A DNA stretch of 18,052 nt. It comes from Oscillospiraceae bacterium. GTDB taxonomy: Bacteria; Bacillota; Clostridia; Oscillospirales; Oscillospiraceae. The stretch spans positions 1 through 18,052 of the forward strand of contig JAHHSJ010000043.1 of the NCBI GenBank assembly GCA_020025295.1. Direction: 5' to 3'. The translations under genes were made by a program, and so were the position numbers. Under the pieces are notes generated by a model. It saw only the letters and a list, made by a program, of their open reading frames with translations. It was not told the origin of the DNA and did not search any database. Below, piece by piece: positions 6,899 through 13,419 of this stretch (its first letter is position 1; every line of letters begins with the position of its first letter).

Positions 6899-8527
6899 TT
6901 ACTTCTGATACACGATTTTTCCGCCTACCATGGTGAACACGCAGCTGGTTTCCAGAATTTCCTCCGGTTCGCACTCCAAAAGGTTGTGATCCATGACGCA
7001 AATGTCGGCGTACAGGTTCGGTGCCAGCGTGCCGTAGAGGTGCTCGGCATTGGCGGCGCAGGCGGAGCCGTAGGTGTAGGCACTGACGGCCTCCCAAGGA
7101 GCGATTTTCTCCTGCGGAATCCAGCCGCCCTCGGGCTTGCCGGTGAAGGAGGATTGGCGGGTGACGGCGTTGTAAATGCTGATGAAGGGGTTCACATCCA
7201 CCACGGGAGAGTCAGTGCCGAAGGCCAGCTTGGTGCCGTGATCCAGAATGCGGCGGAAGGGCCACATCAGCTGGGCACGGTCCAGACCCAAGTCACGCTC
7301 GATGCCGGCCGGGTCGGTGACCACATGGGGCGGCTGGCAAGAGGCCAGCACATGGGCTTCGGTCAGTCGGGCGAGGTCGTCATACTGGAAGTTTTCCAGA
7401 TGCTCCAAGGTGTGCTGCAAATAAGGCTTATAGCCGTACTTGGCCTCGGCCTCCTGATAGAAGTCCAGCATCAGATGAATCGCCTGATCGCCGATGGTGT
7501 GGACACGCACCGACAAGTCATTCTTATGGGCGCTCAGCACCAGCTTGCGCATCTCATCCGGGGCAACGGTGGGCTTGCCCACATCGCCGGGGAAATAGGC
7601 GTTGGCGTAAGGCTCTTTCAGGTAGGCGGTGTGGCAGGAGGACACGCCGTCCATGAAATGCTTCACGCCGTTGCAGTAGAGCATGGGGCCTTGATACTTG
7701 GCCCGCATTTCCAGCGGACGCTCCAGCCCCTGGATGAGGGTGGGGTACATATGAACTCGGACGGTCAGCTTGCCCTCCTGTTCCATGCGGGCGTACACAT
7801 CGTCCCGGAGAAAGTCCATGCCGGGCACCGCCATCATAGACATATCGCAAATGGAGGTAATGCCGTAGCGGTTCAGGGTGTGCATAAAGTTCTCGTAGAA
7901 GCCGTCGATGACCTCCGGGGGGAAGGAATACACCTTCTGGCAGATGGAGAAGGAGGCGGCTTCATGAAATACGCCGGTGGGTTCACCGGTTTCGTCCCGG
8001 TCGATTTTGCCGCCGGGAATATCGGGGGTGTTGCGGTCGAAGCCCAGCTTTTTCATGCCGCAGCTGTTGAGCCACATGGTGTGGCAGTCTCCGGAGACCA
8101 TCACCACCGGGCGGTCGGGGTAGACCGCATCCAGCGAAGCCTTGGTGGGCAGAGTGGGGTCGTCCCAGAGGGTGTGCCGCCAGCCGGCGCCGATGAGCCA
8201 TTCGTCCTTGGGGACAAGGGGCGCCACCTCAGCAAGTCCGGCCACGCACTGCTCCTCGCTGGTGTCCGCCAGACTGACCTTCACCTTGGGGTCGGCGTAC
8301 AGACCGGACATAAAGGCGTGGAGGTGGGCGTCGTGGAGACCGGGCAGAATCAGCTGATCCCCGAAGTCCATCACACGGGTGTGCTCTCCCTGAAAACGCT
8401 CCAAAAATTCCGGGCCGCCCACATGGAGAATCTTGTCTCCTTTGACGGCAACAAAGCCGGAGAAGGTGTCGCTGCCCACACCCCGGTAGATGTGGGTGCT
8501 TTTCAGTATGAGATCTGCCTGAACCAT
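6899..8527 (-). CDS. YtcJ-like metal-dependent amidohydrolase, copy B
   Basis: This is a paralogue of copy A with exactly the same length, 542 residues, alignable without gaps. All metal-ligand motifs are kept: HDAHLH (H68, H70), GVKHFMDG (K289), VRVHTIGDQAI (H343), QHTLEH and FGTDSPVVD (D439). Of the 71 differences counted by hand, many cluster around residues 117-130, 156-205 and 384-408, which may line the substrate pocket. The two copies could therefore differ in specificity (inference). The start is set at ATG 8527, preceded by AAGGAAG with 7-nt spacing; in-frame codons further upstream to 8581 have no ribosome binding site. It has its own promoter and terminator, unlike copy A, which sits behind the MATE gene, so the two can be expressed independently. 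Confidence 0.9.
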   Translation of the reverse strand: MVQADLILKSTHIYRGVGSDTFSGFVAVKGDKILHVGGPEFLERFQGEHTRVMDFGDQLILPGLHDAHLHAFMSGLYADPKVKVSLADTSEEQCVAGLAEVAPLVPKDEWLIGAGWRHTLWDDPTLPTKASLDAVYPDRPVVMVSGDCHTMWLNSCGMKKLGFDRNTPDIPGGKIDRDETGEPTGVFHEAASFSICQKVYSFPPEVIDGFYENFMHTLNRYGITSICDMSMMAVPGMDFLRDDVYARMEQEGKLTVRVHMYPTLIQGLERPLEMRAKYQGPMLYCNGVKHFMDGVSSCHTAYLKEPYANAYFPGDVGKPTVAPDEMRKLVLSAHKNDLSVRVHTIGDQAIHLMLDFYQEAEAKYGYKPYLQHTLEHLENFQYDDLARLTEAHVLASCQPPHVVTDPAGIERDLGLDRAQLMWPFRRILDHGTKLAFGTDSPVVDVNPFISIYNAVTRQSSFTGKPEGGWIPQEKIAPWEAVSAYTYGSACAANAEHLYGTLAPNLYADICVMDHNLLECEPEEILETSCVFTMVGGKIVYQK

Positions 8528-8538
8528 CAAAACACTTC

Positions 8539-8554
8539 CTTTTTCTTGAAAAAG
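8539..8554 (-). promoter_or_regulatory. Inverted repeat overlapping the ribosome binding site of amidohydrolase B
   Basis: CTTTTTC-TT-GAAAAAG has 7-bp arms whose copy nearest the start abuts the AAGGAAG ribosome binding site. In mRNA it could form a weak A/U-rich stem and partly mask translation initiation. The two-base centre means the top pairs would have to open. Confidence 0.35.
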
Positions 8555-8603
8555 TTGGATAATGTCGAAAAAATGTATCAAAATCGGTCATAGGCACAAA
8601 ACC

Positions 8604-8632
8604 ATTCTAGCACCATTGCAACCCGGTGTCGA
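8604..8632 (-). promoter_or_regulatory. Predicted promoter of amidohydrolase B
   Basis: On the minus strand TCGACA (8627-8632), a 17 bp spacer and TAGAAT (8604-8609) match the housekeeping consensus at five of six positions each. TGC before the -10 makes it an extended -10 promoter. The predicted leader is about 70 nt. Confidence 0.65.
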
Positions 8633-8637
8633 GAAGA

Positions 8638-8672
8638 AAACGGCAGGCAGAGGGATACTCTGCCTGCCGTTT
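8638..8672 (-). terminator. Rho-independent terminator of the DUF6442/XRE operon
   Basis: A perfect 15 bp stem, AAACGGCAGGCAGAG paired with CTCTGCCTGCCGTTT, has a 5-nt loop. It is followed on the minus strand by a T-rich stretch (TTTTCTTCTC). It lies 5 bp after the XRE stop and just before the promoter of amidohydrolase B. Confidence 0.8.
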
Positions 8673-8676
8673 GGAA

Positions 8677-8883
8677 TTAAAAGTAAAACAGCTCCTCGAA
8701 TTTTTTGTCCAGTGCGATGCACAGGAGAAGAGCCAATTTTGCGGTGGGGCAAAACTGACCGGTTTCGATGGAGCCGATGGTATTTCGGGACACGCCCACC
8801 ATCTGCGCCAAGGCCGCCTGCGACAGCTTTTGCTCCGTTCGAGCCTCTTTCAGCCGATTTTTCAGAACCAGTGCTTCATCCAT
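8677..8883 (-). CDS. Small XRE-family helix-turn-helix transcriptional regulator
   Basis: The 68-residue protein is essentially a lone Cro/C1-type DNA-binding domain: KNRLKEARTEQKLSQAALAQ, then MVGVSRNTIGSIETGQFCPT and a C-terminal helix ending FEELFYF. This closely resembles the short repressors that are widespread in Firmicutes and often paired with a small membrane protein. It starts 17 nt after the stop of the DUF6442-like gene, with only a weak ribosome binding site (AGAGGG, 12 nt away), so it is probably translated by coupling. An upstream extension of the frame to 9000 overlaps the preceding gene and was rejected. It probably represses its own operon through the repeats around 9243-9285. 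Confidence 0.87.
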   Translation of the reverse strand: MDEALVLKNRLKEARTEQKLSQAALAQMVGVSRNTIGSIETGQFCPTAKLALLLCIALDKKFEELFYF

Positions 8884-8900
8884 CGTCTGTTGCAGCCCTC

Positions 8901-9218
8901 TTACCAAATCTGCGTCAGATAGGCGAACACCAGCAGCACCGTCAACGCACCCCAGCCGATGCCGAGGGCCAAACACCGATCTGTTTTGTAGCGGGTCCAC
9001 TTATAGAGGTGCTGAGCGCAGTTAATGGAACAAATCACGGCATAGACATCCTGATAGGGCAAATTGCGGAATATTTTGACCACCATCAGGAATAAACAGA
9101 AAAACAAACCCACCAGCATACCCACATAGCAGGCCTTATCCTGAATCGCCAGATCCCGCTCGTCCATGGATTTTTTGCCTTCCGATTGTGCCTGCTTCAA
9201 AATCTCTTCCTTTGTCAT
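8901..9218 (-). CDS. DUF6442-like small membrane protein
   Basis: The 105-residue protein begins MTKEEILKQAQSEGKKSMDERDL, a charged N-terminus typical of DUF6442 proteins. It is followed by about three membrane helices (roughly 30-49, 57-70 and 83-101). Its function is unknown. The start at 9218 is fixed by AAAGGAGGGG six bases upstream; the longer frame to 9380 runs through the xpt terminator and is not credible. It is the first gene of a two-gene unit with the XRE regulator, a pairing seen repeatedly in Firmicutes (established association, recalled rather than searched). Confidence 0.8.
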   Translation of the reverse strand: MTKEEILKQAQSEGKKSMDERDLAIQDKACYVGMLVGLFFCLFLMVVKIFRNLPYQDVYAVICSINCAQHLYKWTRYKTDRCLALGIGWGALTVLLVFAYLTQIW

Positions 9219-9242
9219 GGGGAACCCCTCCTTTGGTGGTTT

Positions 9243-9285
9243 GATGCCAAGTTTTCTTTGCATCCTCAGTATAGCGATGCCAAGT
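9243..9285. repeat. GATGCCAAG repeat cluster, candidate XRE operator
   Basis: GATGCCAAGT occurs at 9243-9252 and 9276-9285. An inverted near-copy, CTTTGCATC, lies at 9256-9264. The first and the inverted copy form a 9-bp inverted repeat with one mismatch and a 3-4 bp centre. The sites bracket the -10 box, as expected for an autorepressor operator. Confidence 0.55.
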
Positions 9286-9296
9286 GTACTTGTCAA
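9268..9296 (-). promoter_or_regulatory. Near-consensus promoter of the DUF6442/XRE operon
   Basis: On the minus strand a perfect TTGACA (9291-9296), a 17 bp spacer and TATACT (9268-9273) form a strong housekeeping promoter. The spacer contains one of the GATGCCAAGT repeats, so repressor binding would block RNA polymerase. Confidence 0.8.
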
Positions 9297-9321
9297 TAGG
9301 GAGCGGAAAATTCTGCAAAAA

Positions 9322-9356
9322 AACCGGGTGCGTATCCCATGGATACGCACCCGGTT
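9322..9356 (-). terminator. Rho-independent terminator of xpt
   Basis: A perfect 16 bp stem (AACCGGGTGCGTATCC and its complement) has a 3-nt loop. It is followed on the minus strand by seven or more T residues. It starts about 20 nt after the xpt stop codon. Confidence 0.9.
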
Positions 9357-9376
9357 CTGTGTGTATGAATCCGGAA

Positions 9377-9949
9377 TCAATCGCAGAACTCGATGTAGTT
9401 GTCCTCCAGCTTAGCCACCTTAGCGAGGCTTTCCACACGGACGCCCATCTCACGCAGGCGCTTGCCGCCGGGCTGGAAGGCCTTTTCCACGGCGATGCCG
9501 CAGCCCACCAGCTCTGCGCCGGACTGGTTGACGATGTCAATGAGGCCCAGCAGAGCGGCGCCGTTGGCGAGGAAGTCGTCGATGATCAGCACACGGTCAC
9601 CGGGGCCGAGGAACTTCTTGCTGACGATGATGTCGTTCACATTGTTGTGGGTAAAGCTGACCACAGTGGAGGAGTAGACCTCTCCGGCGATGTTCTTGGT
9701 CTTGCTCTTCTTGGCGAAGATGACGGGCACATCGAATTCCAGTGCGGCGACGCAGGCGATGCCGATTCCACTGGCCTCAATGGTCAGAATCTTGTTGACG
9801 CCGGTGCCGGCATACAGGCGAGCCCATTCCCGACCCATTTCCTGAAAGAGCTTCACATCCATCTGGTGGTTCAAGAAGCTGTCCACCTTCAGCACCTCGC
9901 CGTGCTCGATAATGCCCTTTTCTCGGATGAGATCCTCCAACAGTTTCAT
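9377..9949 (-). CDS. xpt: Xanthine phosphoribosyltransferase
   Basis: This enzyme transfers the phosphoribosyl group of PRPP to xanthine, giving XMP for guanine nucleotide synthesis. The 190-residue protein has the Xpt hallmarks: N-terminal MKLLEDLIREKGIIEHGEVLKVDSFLNHQ (first 28 residues), IEASGIG (58-64), FAKKSK (78-83) and the PRPP loop VLIIDDFLANGAA (120-132). GYI-type C-terminal elements correspond to DNYIEF. Length agrees with Bacillus Xpt (about 194). A modest GAGGA ribosome binding site lies 10 nt upstream. It is a monocistronic unit with its own promoter and terminator. The short predicted leader leaves no room for the purine riboswitch that often precedes xpt in Firmicutes, so control must be different here. 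Confidence 0.95.
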   Translation of the reverse strand: MKLLEDLIREKGIIEHGEVLKVDSFLNHQMDVKLFQEMGREWARLYAGTGVNKILTIEASGIGIACVAALEFDVPVIFAKKSKTKNIAGEVYSSTVVSFTHNNVNDIIVSKKFLGPGDRVLIIDDFLANGAALLGLIDIVNQSGAELVGCGIAVEKAFQPGGKRLREMGVRVESLAKVAKLEDNYIEFCD

Positions 9950-9991
9950 GCAAACGCTTCCTCTCTCTGTGCGTAGTGAATAGATAACAGT

Positions 9992-10020
9992 ATTCTATAT
10001 CGAAAACCGCCCGGTGGCAA
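9992..10020 (-). promoter_or_regulatory. Predicted promoter of xpt
   Basis: On the minus strand TTGCCA (10015-10020), a 17 bp spacer and TAGAAT (9992-9997) form a good housekeeping promoter. The start site would lie near 9985, giving a leader of about 36 nt. Confidence 0.7.
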
Positions 10021-10173
10021 CTATAATTTTTCAAAACCGGCTCATTTTTTTCACCTCGTGGGGGGTTCGGGGGAAAAGGGCCAGCGCGTCGGCAGCTTTT
10101 GGAAAAAAACTTCGTCCGGAGCTGGTGAATGGGCGGATCGAGGCGTTTGTGGAACCATTGCATTAAAATGAGA

Positions 10174-10203
10174 AACGGCGCAGCCCGAAGGGGCTGCGCC
10201 GTT
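10174..10203 (-). terminator. Rho-independent terminator of the lipoprotein gene
   Basis: A perfect 13 bp stem, AACGGCGCAGCCC paired with GGGCTGCGCCGTT, has a GAAG loop. It is followed on the minus strand by TTTCTCATTTT. It lies just beyond the stop codon of the gene ending at 10232. Confidence 0.75.
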
Positions 10204-10231
10204 GGCTGTTTTTGGAAGTCGGATGGTCTGA

Positions 10232-10921
10232 TTATATGTCCTCTTTCCAGTGGTAGCCTCGGTACTGAGGGTCACCGGAGTAATTTTTCACATCCACGGC
10301 GTCCAGATCATCGCAGACATACACGGAGATGTGGATGGTGCAGTAGGAAAAGGTGCGGATCAGCTCCTCAACCAGCGCCTCCCCTACATCTGCATCCGAA
10401 TCTACATAGATGCGAAGGAAGGTTTCCGTGGGCTGCTCGGTGAGAAAGTCCCGAATCTCCCCGGCGTCGGTCAGGGTGTCGGTGGGTATTTTCACCATAT
10501 TCGTGTGAGTATTCACCTTGCAGTCGGGCACAAGTTCCTGCACCTCGGCGGTGAAATAATCCGTCAGTTCCTCCGCCATTTGGAGCAGAAACACGGAGTC
10601 CGTGATTTTGCCGTCCTTCGTGACCCAAAGGGTGATAAGTTCCCTTTCCTCGGTAGTGGCAACCGCAAAGAACTGGTCCTCCAGCAGGAAGGGGCCGTCC
10701 TGCTTTTGGTGGACATCCTGATCGATGGTGCAGGTCAGGCCGTAGGTCTGCTGGAGATAGTCGGTGATGTACGAGCGTTTCTCCTCCTGAGAGAGGAGAG
10801 AAAAGCGCAGCCGTTCCTCCTGCGGTGTGCTACGGAAGCAGCCGGTGCAGCTGAGCAGCAGCGCACCCAGCAGGATCAGGGCCAATACCATCGTTACCAA
10901 GTGTTTTTTCATGTTCCGCAT
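10232..10921 (-). CDS. Putative lipoprotein of unknown function
   Basis: The 229-residue protein opens MRNMKKHLVTMVLALILLGA and continues LLLSCTGCF. This is a lipoprotein-type signal peptide with a lipobox-like LLSC (C25) and a second cysteine at C28. The mature part is polar and acidic, and no family is recognised. Possible landmarks are EEKRSYITDYLQQTYGLTC and a C-terminal part rich in D and Y. It should be anchored to the outer face of the cell membrane. ATG 10921 is chosen because GAGGA lies 7 nt upstream; ATG 10912 is a close alternative. The longer frame to 11272 overlaps the phosphoribosyltransferase gene and was rejected. It lies 200 bp downstream of that gene in the same orientation, with no clear promoter or intervening terminator, so cotranscription is possible. 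Confidence 0.75.
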   Translation of the reverse strand: MRNMKKHLVTMVLALILLGALLLSCTGCFRSTPQEERLRFSLLSQEEKRSYITDYLQQTYGLTCTIDQDVHQKQDGPFLLEDQFFAVATTEERELITLWVTKDGKITDSVFLLQMAEELTDYFTAEVQELVPDCKVNTHTNMVKIPTDTLTDAGEIRDFLTEQPTETFLRIYVDSDADVGEALVEELIRTFSYCTIHISVYVCDDLDAVDVKNYSGDPQYRGYHWKEDI

Positions 10922-11123
10922 CGTCCTTTCCTCGTCGGTCGGGCTGAAAGGGCAGTCTGGGGTTCGGCATCTGGGGTCAGCCGGGGGCGGTGGATGTGCA
11001 GTTGTGGTTTTGCAAGCGGTTTGGGGATATTTTTCCTTTTTTTCGGAGGAACACCCGCTGGTTTTGGGGAAAAAACAGCAAACAGAGGGGTTCTCCGGGC
11101 CGACTGTGGAAAACTTCTTGGAT

Positions 11124-11681
11124 TTAGTCCAGTGCTTCGCCCTTGCCGTTGAAGAGGGGCAGCTTTTCCAGGAACAGAATGTCCTTGCGCTTGGCGGCGT
11201 CGCCTTCTGCCAGCACCGCCATCTTGCCCACGATGATGCCGCCGGCCTCATTGACCAGATGCTCCATGGCATTCAGGCTCTCGCCGGTGGAAATGACATC
11301 GTCCAGAATGAGGACACGCTTGCCCTTGAGCTTCTTGGCGTCGCTGCCGTCCATGAACAGCTCCTGCACGCCCTTGGTGGTGATGGACTCGTAGCGGACG
11401 GAGAACACGCCGTCCATGTAGGCCTTGGCAGCCTTGCGGGCCAGCATATACTCGTTGCGGCCGCTCTGACGGGCCATTTCGTGGATGAGGGGGATGGCCT
11501 TGGCTTCGGGAGCGATGATATAGTCATACTCCGGAGCAATGGCCAGCAGCTCCCGGGCGCAGGCCTCGGTCAGCTCCACATCACCGAACACCACGAAGCC
11601 GGCGATCATCAGATCGGGGGCGATGGGGCTGAGCTTCAGCTGGCGCTTCAGGCCGGCCACGGACAATTCATAAGTCATCAT
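11124..11681 (-). CDS. Adenine phosphoribosyltransferase-like protein
   Basis: This 185-residue type I phosphoribosyltransferase has the PRPP loop RVLILDDVISTGES (122-135). Its APRT-like fold includes YIIAPEAKAIPLIHEMA (54-70), the area that contacts the base in this family. Its likely job is converting a purine base plus PRPP to a nucleotide, but the exact base is not proven; it differs from canonical Apt in its N-terminal region. ATG 11681 and ATG 11678 are adjacent; AAGGAG lies 11 nt upstream of the first. It is divergent from the BMP-family nucleoside-binding protein gene across a 245 bp shared promoter region. That placement fits salvage of bases derived from imported nucleosides. Confidence 0.85.
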   Translation of the reverse strand: MMTYELSVAGLKRQLKLSPIAPDLMIAGFVVFGDVELTEACARELLAIAPEYDYIIAPEAKAIPLIHEMARQSGRNEYMLARKAAKAYMDGVFSVRYESITTKGVQELFMDGSDAKKLKGKRVLILDDVISTGESLNAMEHLVNEAGGIIVGKMAVLAEGDAAKRKDILFLEKLPLFNGKGEALD

Positions 11682-11733
11682 AAAAAATTTCTCTCCTTAC
11701 ACACAAATGGACATGTGTGCTGATTTTACCCTC

Positions 11734-11761
11734 ATTTTAGGACAAAATTTCGAAATGTCAA
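11734..11761 (-). promoter_or_regulatory. Predicted promoter of the APRT-like gene
   Basis: On the minus strand a perfect TTGACA (11756-11761), a 16 bp spacer and TAAAAT (11734-11739) form a strong promoter. It faces away from the BMP gene promoter about 110 bp to the right. Confidence 0.7.
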
Positions 11762-11848
11762 TGAGTCAAACGGAGAAAATTGACAAAAGCGTGAAAAAAG
11801 AACGGTTCGTTCCATGCAAAATTTGTCATATTTATGTGGAAAAGGTGA

Positions 11849-11877
11849 TTGTAAAAGACGAAAAAATCCTGTAATAT
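11849..11877 (+). promoter_or_regulatory. Predicted promoter of the BMP-family gene
   Basis: TTGTAA (11849-11854), a 17 bp spacer and TAATAT (11872-11877) lie upstream of the substrate-binding protein gene. The transcript would start near 11884, just before the shared palindrome at 11890. Confidence 0.6.
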
Positions 11878-11889
11878 GGAAAAGTAAGA

Positions 11890-11902
11890 AAGGTACTACC
11901 TT
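11890..11902. promoter_or_regulatory. Shared palindromic operator, copy 1
   Basis: AAGGTACTACCTT has perfect 6-bp arms (AAGGTA and TACCTT) around a single central base. It lies 12 bp after the -10 box of the BMP gene promoter. An identical copy sits in the leader of the ATPase-permease operon. The position over the start of transcription suits a repressor. Confidence 0.6.
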
Positions 11903-11926
11903 AACAACAAATTGGAGGAAGACAAG

Positions 11927-13144
11927 ATGAAGAAATTGCTTGCAATGGTTCTGGCTCTGGCTATGTCCTTTGCTCTGGTCGCCTGCGGCGGCGAGGGAAG
12001 CACCACGACCGACGGTTCCGATGTGAAGATCGGCTGCGTTCTGGTGGGCGATGAGAACGAGGGTTACACCTATTCTCACATCAAGGGCATTCAGGAGGCC
12101 ATCGAGGCTACCGGCATTCCTGCTGAGAATGTCATCATGAAGTACAATGTCCCCGAGGACGAGAAGTGCTACGACGCTGCTGTTGATCTGGTGGAGCAGG
12201 GCTGCACCCTGATCATCTCCAACTCCTATGGTCACCAGTCCCACATCCAGCAGGCCGCTATGGACTGCCCCGAGGCTACTTTTGTTGCCTGCACCGGCGA
12301 TACCGCCAACCAGTCCAACCTGTCCAACCTGAAGAACGCCTTCACCGGCATCTATGAGGCTCGCTACATCTCCGGTGTGGTTGCCGGCATGAAGATCGCT
12401 GAGCTGGTCGAGGAAGGCAAGCTGTCCGATGTCAACTACAAGGACGGCAAGGTCAAGGTCGGCTATGTGGGCGCTTATCCCTATGCTGAGGTCGTTTCCG
12501 GCTACACCGCTTTCTTCCTGGGCATCCAGAGCGTCTATCCCGATGTGGTGATGGATGTTACCTACACCAACTCCTGGTTCGATATCACCGCTGAGGGCAC
12601 CGCTGCTGACGCTCTGATGGCAAGCGGCTGCGTGGTCATCGGTCAGCACGCTGACTCCACCGGCGCTCCTGCTGCTGTTCAGGCTGCTCATGAGGCCGGC
12701 AAGGTGGTCTACTCCGTGGGCTACAACATCGATATGCTGGAAGTCGCTCCCGATGTGGCTCTGACCAGCTCCACCAACGACTGGGGCAAGTTCTACACCT
12801 ACGCTTTTGACTGCGCTATGAAGGGCGAGGAGCTCACTACCGATTGGTGCAAGGGCTATGTGGACGGCGCTGTTGGCATCACTCCTCTGGGCACCGCCTG
12901 CGCTGAGGGCACCGAAGAGAAGGTTGCTGAGGTCGTCGAGGAGCTGCAGAACGGCACTCTGCACGTGTTTGACTGCTCCAAGTTCACCATCAACGGTGAG
13001 CATCCCACTTCCATCCTGATCGACATGGATGGCGACTTCGAGGGTGAGACTGAGGGCGTCAAGGACGGCGTGTTCATGGAGTCCACTCTGCGTTCCGCCC
13101 CCGGCTTTACCGCTCGTATCGACGGTATCACCGAGCTGAACTAA
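11927..13144 (+). CDS. BMP-family nucleoside-binding lipoprotein (ABC transporter substrate-binding protein)
   Basis: The 405-residue protein begins with a lipoprotein signal peptide MKKLLAMVLALAMSFALVAC with lipobox LVAC (C20) followed by GGEGS. The mature domain follows the Med/PnrA/BmpA periplasmic-binding fold, with KIGCVLVGDENEGYTYSHIKG near 34-54 and NSYGHQSHIQQAA near 99-111. Further landmarks are the segments GIYEARYISGVVAG and VVIGQHADSTGAP. Family members capture purine nucleosides or related compounds and hand them to YufOPQ-type ABC transporters, which fits the downstream genes. ATG 11927 has GGAGGAA eight bases upstream; an in-frame TTG at 11912 precedes this site and was rejected. 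Alanine is mostly GCT and the gene is strongly biased, unlike the transporter genes, suggesting very high expression. It has its own promoter and terminator. Confidence 0.93.
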   Translation: MKKLLAMVLALAMSFALVACGGEGSTTTDGSDVKIGCVLVGDENEGYTYSHIKGIQEAIEATGIPAENVIMKYNVPEDEKCYDAAVDLVEQGCTLIISNSYGHQSHIQQAAMDCPEATFVACTGDTANQSNLSNLKNAFTGIYEARYISGVVAGMKIAELVEEGKLSDVNYKDGKVKVGYVGAYPYAEVVSGYTAFFLGIQSVYPDVVMDVTYTNSWFDITAEGTAADALMASGCVVIGQHADSTGAPAAVQAAHEAGKVVYSVGYNIDMLEVAPDVALTSSTNDWGKFYTYAFDCAMKGEELTTDWCKGYVDGAVGITPLGTACAEGTEEKVAEVVEELQNGTLHVFDCSKFTINGEHPTSILIDMDGDFEGETEGVKDGVFMESTLRSAPGFTARIDGITELN

Positions 13145-13161
13145 GTCAATTACGTTCCTGC

Positions 13162-13201
13162 AAGGGGAGCTGCACTTGTGCGGCTCCCCTTTTGCGTTTT
13201 G
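13162..13201 (+). terminator. Rho-independent terminator of the BMP-family gene
   Basis: AAGGGGAGC...GCTCCCCTT forms a stem of about 9 bp, extended through a U-G pair and GCAC/GTGC. It is followed by TTGCGTTTTG. It separates the abundant binding-protein transcript from the ATPase-permease operon. Confidence 0.8.
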
Positions 13202-13305
13202 TTCCCGGAGGAAATCCACAAAAATCCCGGAAAACGGAACCCCTCAACGGGGAAAAACGCCCTTTTTTTGGTTTTATGGGAAAAAAGTCGTTTTTTGCTT
13301 TTCTT

Positions 13306-13327
13306 TTGACTTTTTGTGCGGTATAAT
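13306..13327 (+). promoter_or_regulatory. Predicted promoter of the ABC transporter operon
   Basis: A consensus TATAAT lies at 13322-13327. The nearest TTGACT (13306-13311) is only 10 bp upstream, so the true -35 element is unclear. The -10 box is strong and the region is AT-rich. The leader to the first gene is about 90 nt. Confidence 0.55.
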
Positions 13328-13356
13328 ATAGTGCTATTGTGTTTGTATTCGTAAAT

Positions 13357-13369
13357 AAGGTACTACCTT
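13357..13369. promoter_or_regulatory. Shared palindromic operator, copy 2
   Basis: AAGGTACTACCTT is identical to the copy in the BMP leader. Flanking bases are also partly shared (GTAA before, CAACA after). It starts 29 bp after the -10 box, within the transcribed leader. Confidence 0.6.
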
Positions 13370-13419
13370 TGGCAACACGATTTGAGTATAGAAACTTGAT
13401 GAATTTGAAGAGAGAAAGG

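Noticed and set aside
2375..8527. The paralogue-flanked region as a composite transposon
   Set aside because: The flanking copies are enzymes in direct orientation, not insertion sequences. No transposase, terminal inverted repeats or target duplications are visible.
11045..11123. Terminator directly after the APRT-like gene
   Set aside because: T-runs occur on the minus strand here, but no stable hairpin precedes them, so none is called.
11732..13219. 495-residue minus-strand open frame opposite the BMP gene
   Set aside because: It is a shadow of a strongly codon-biased gene. It also runs through that gene's promoter and terminator.
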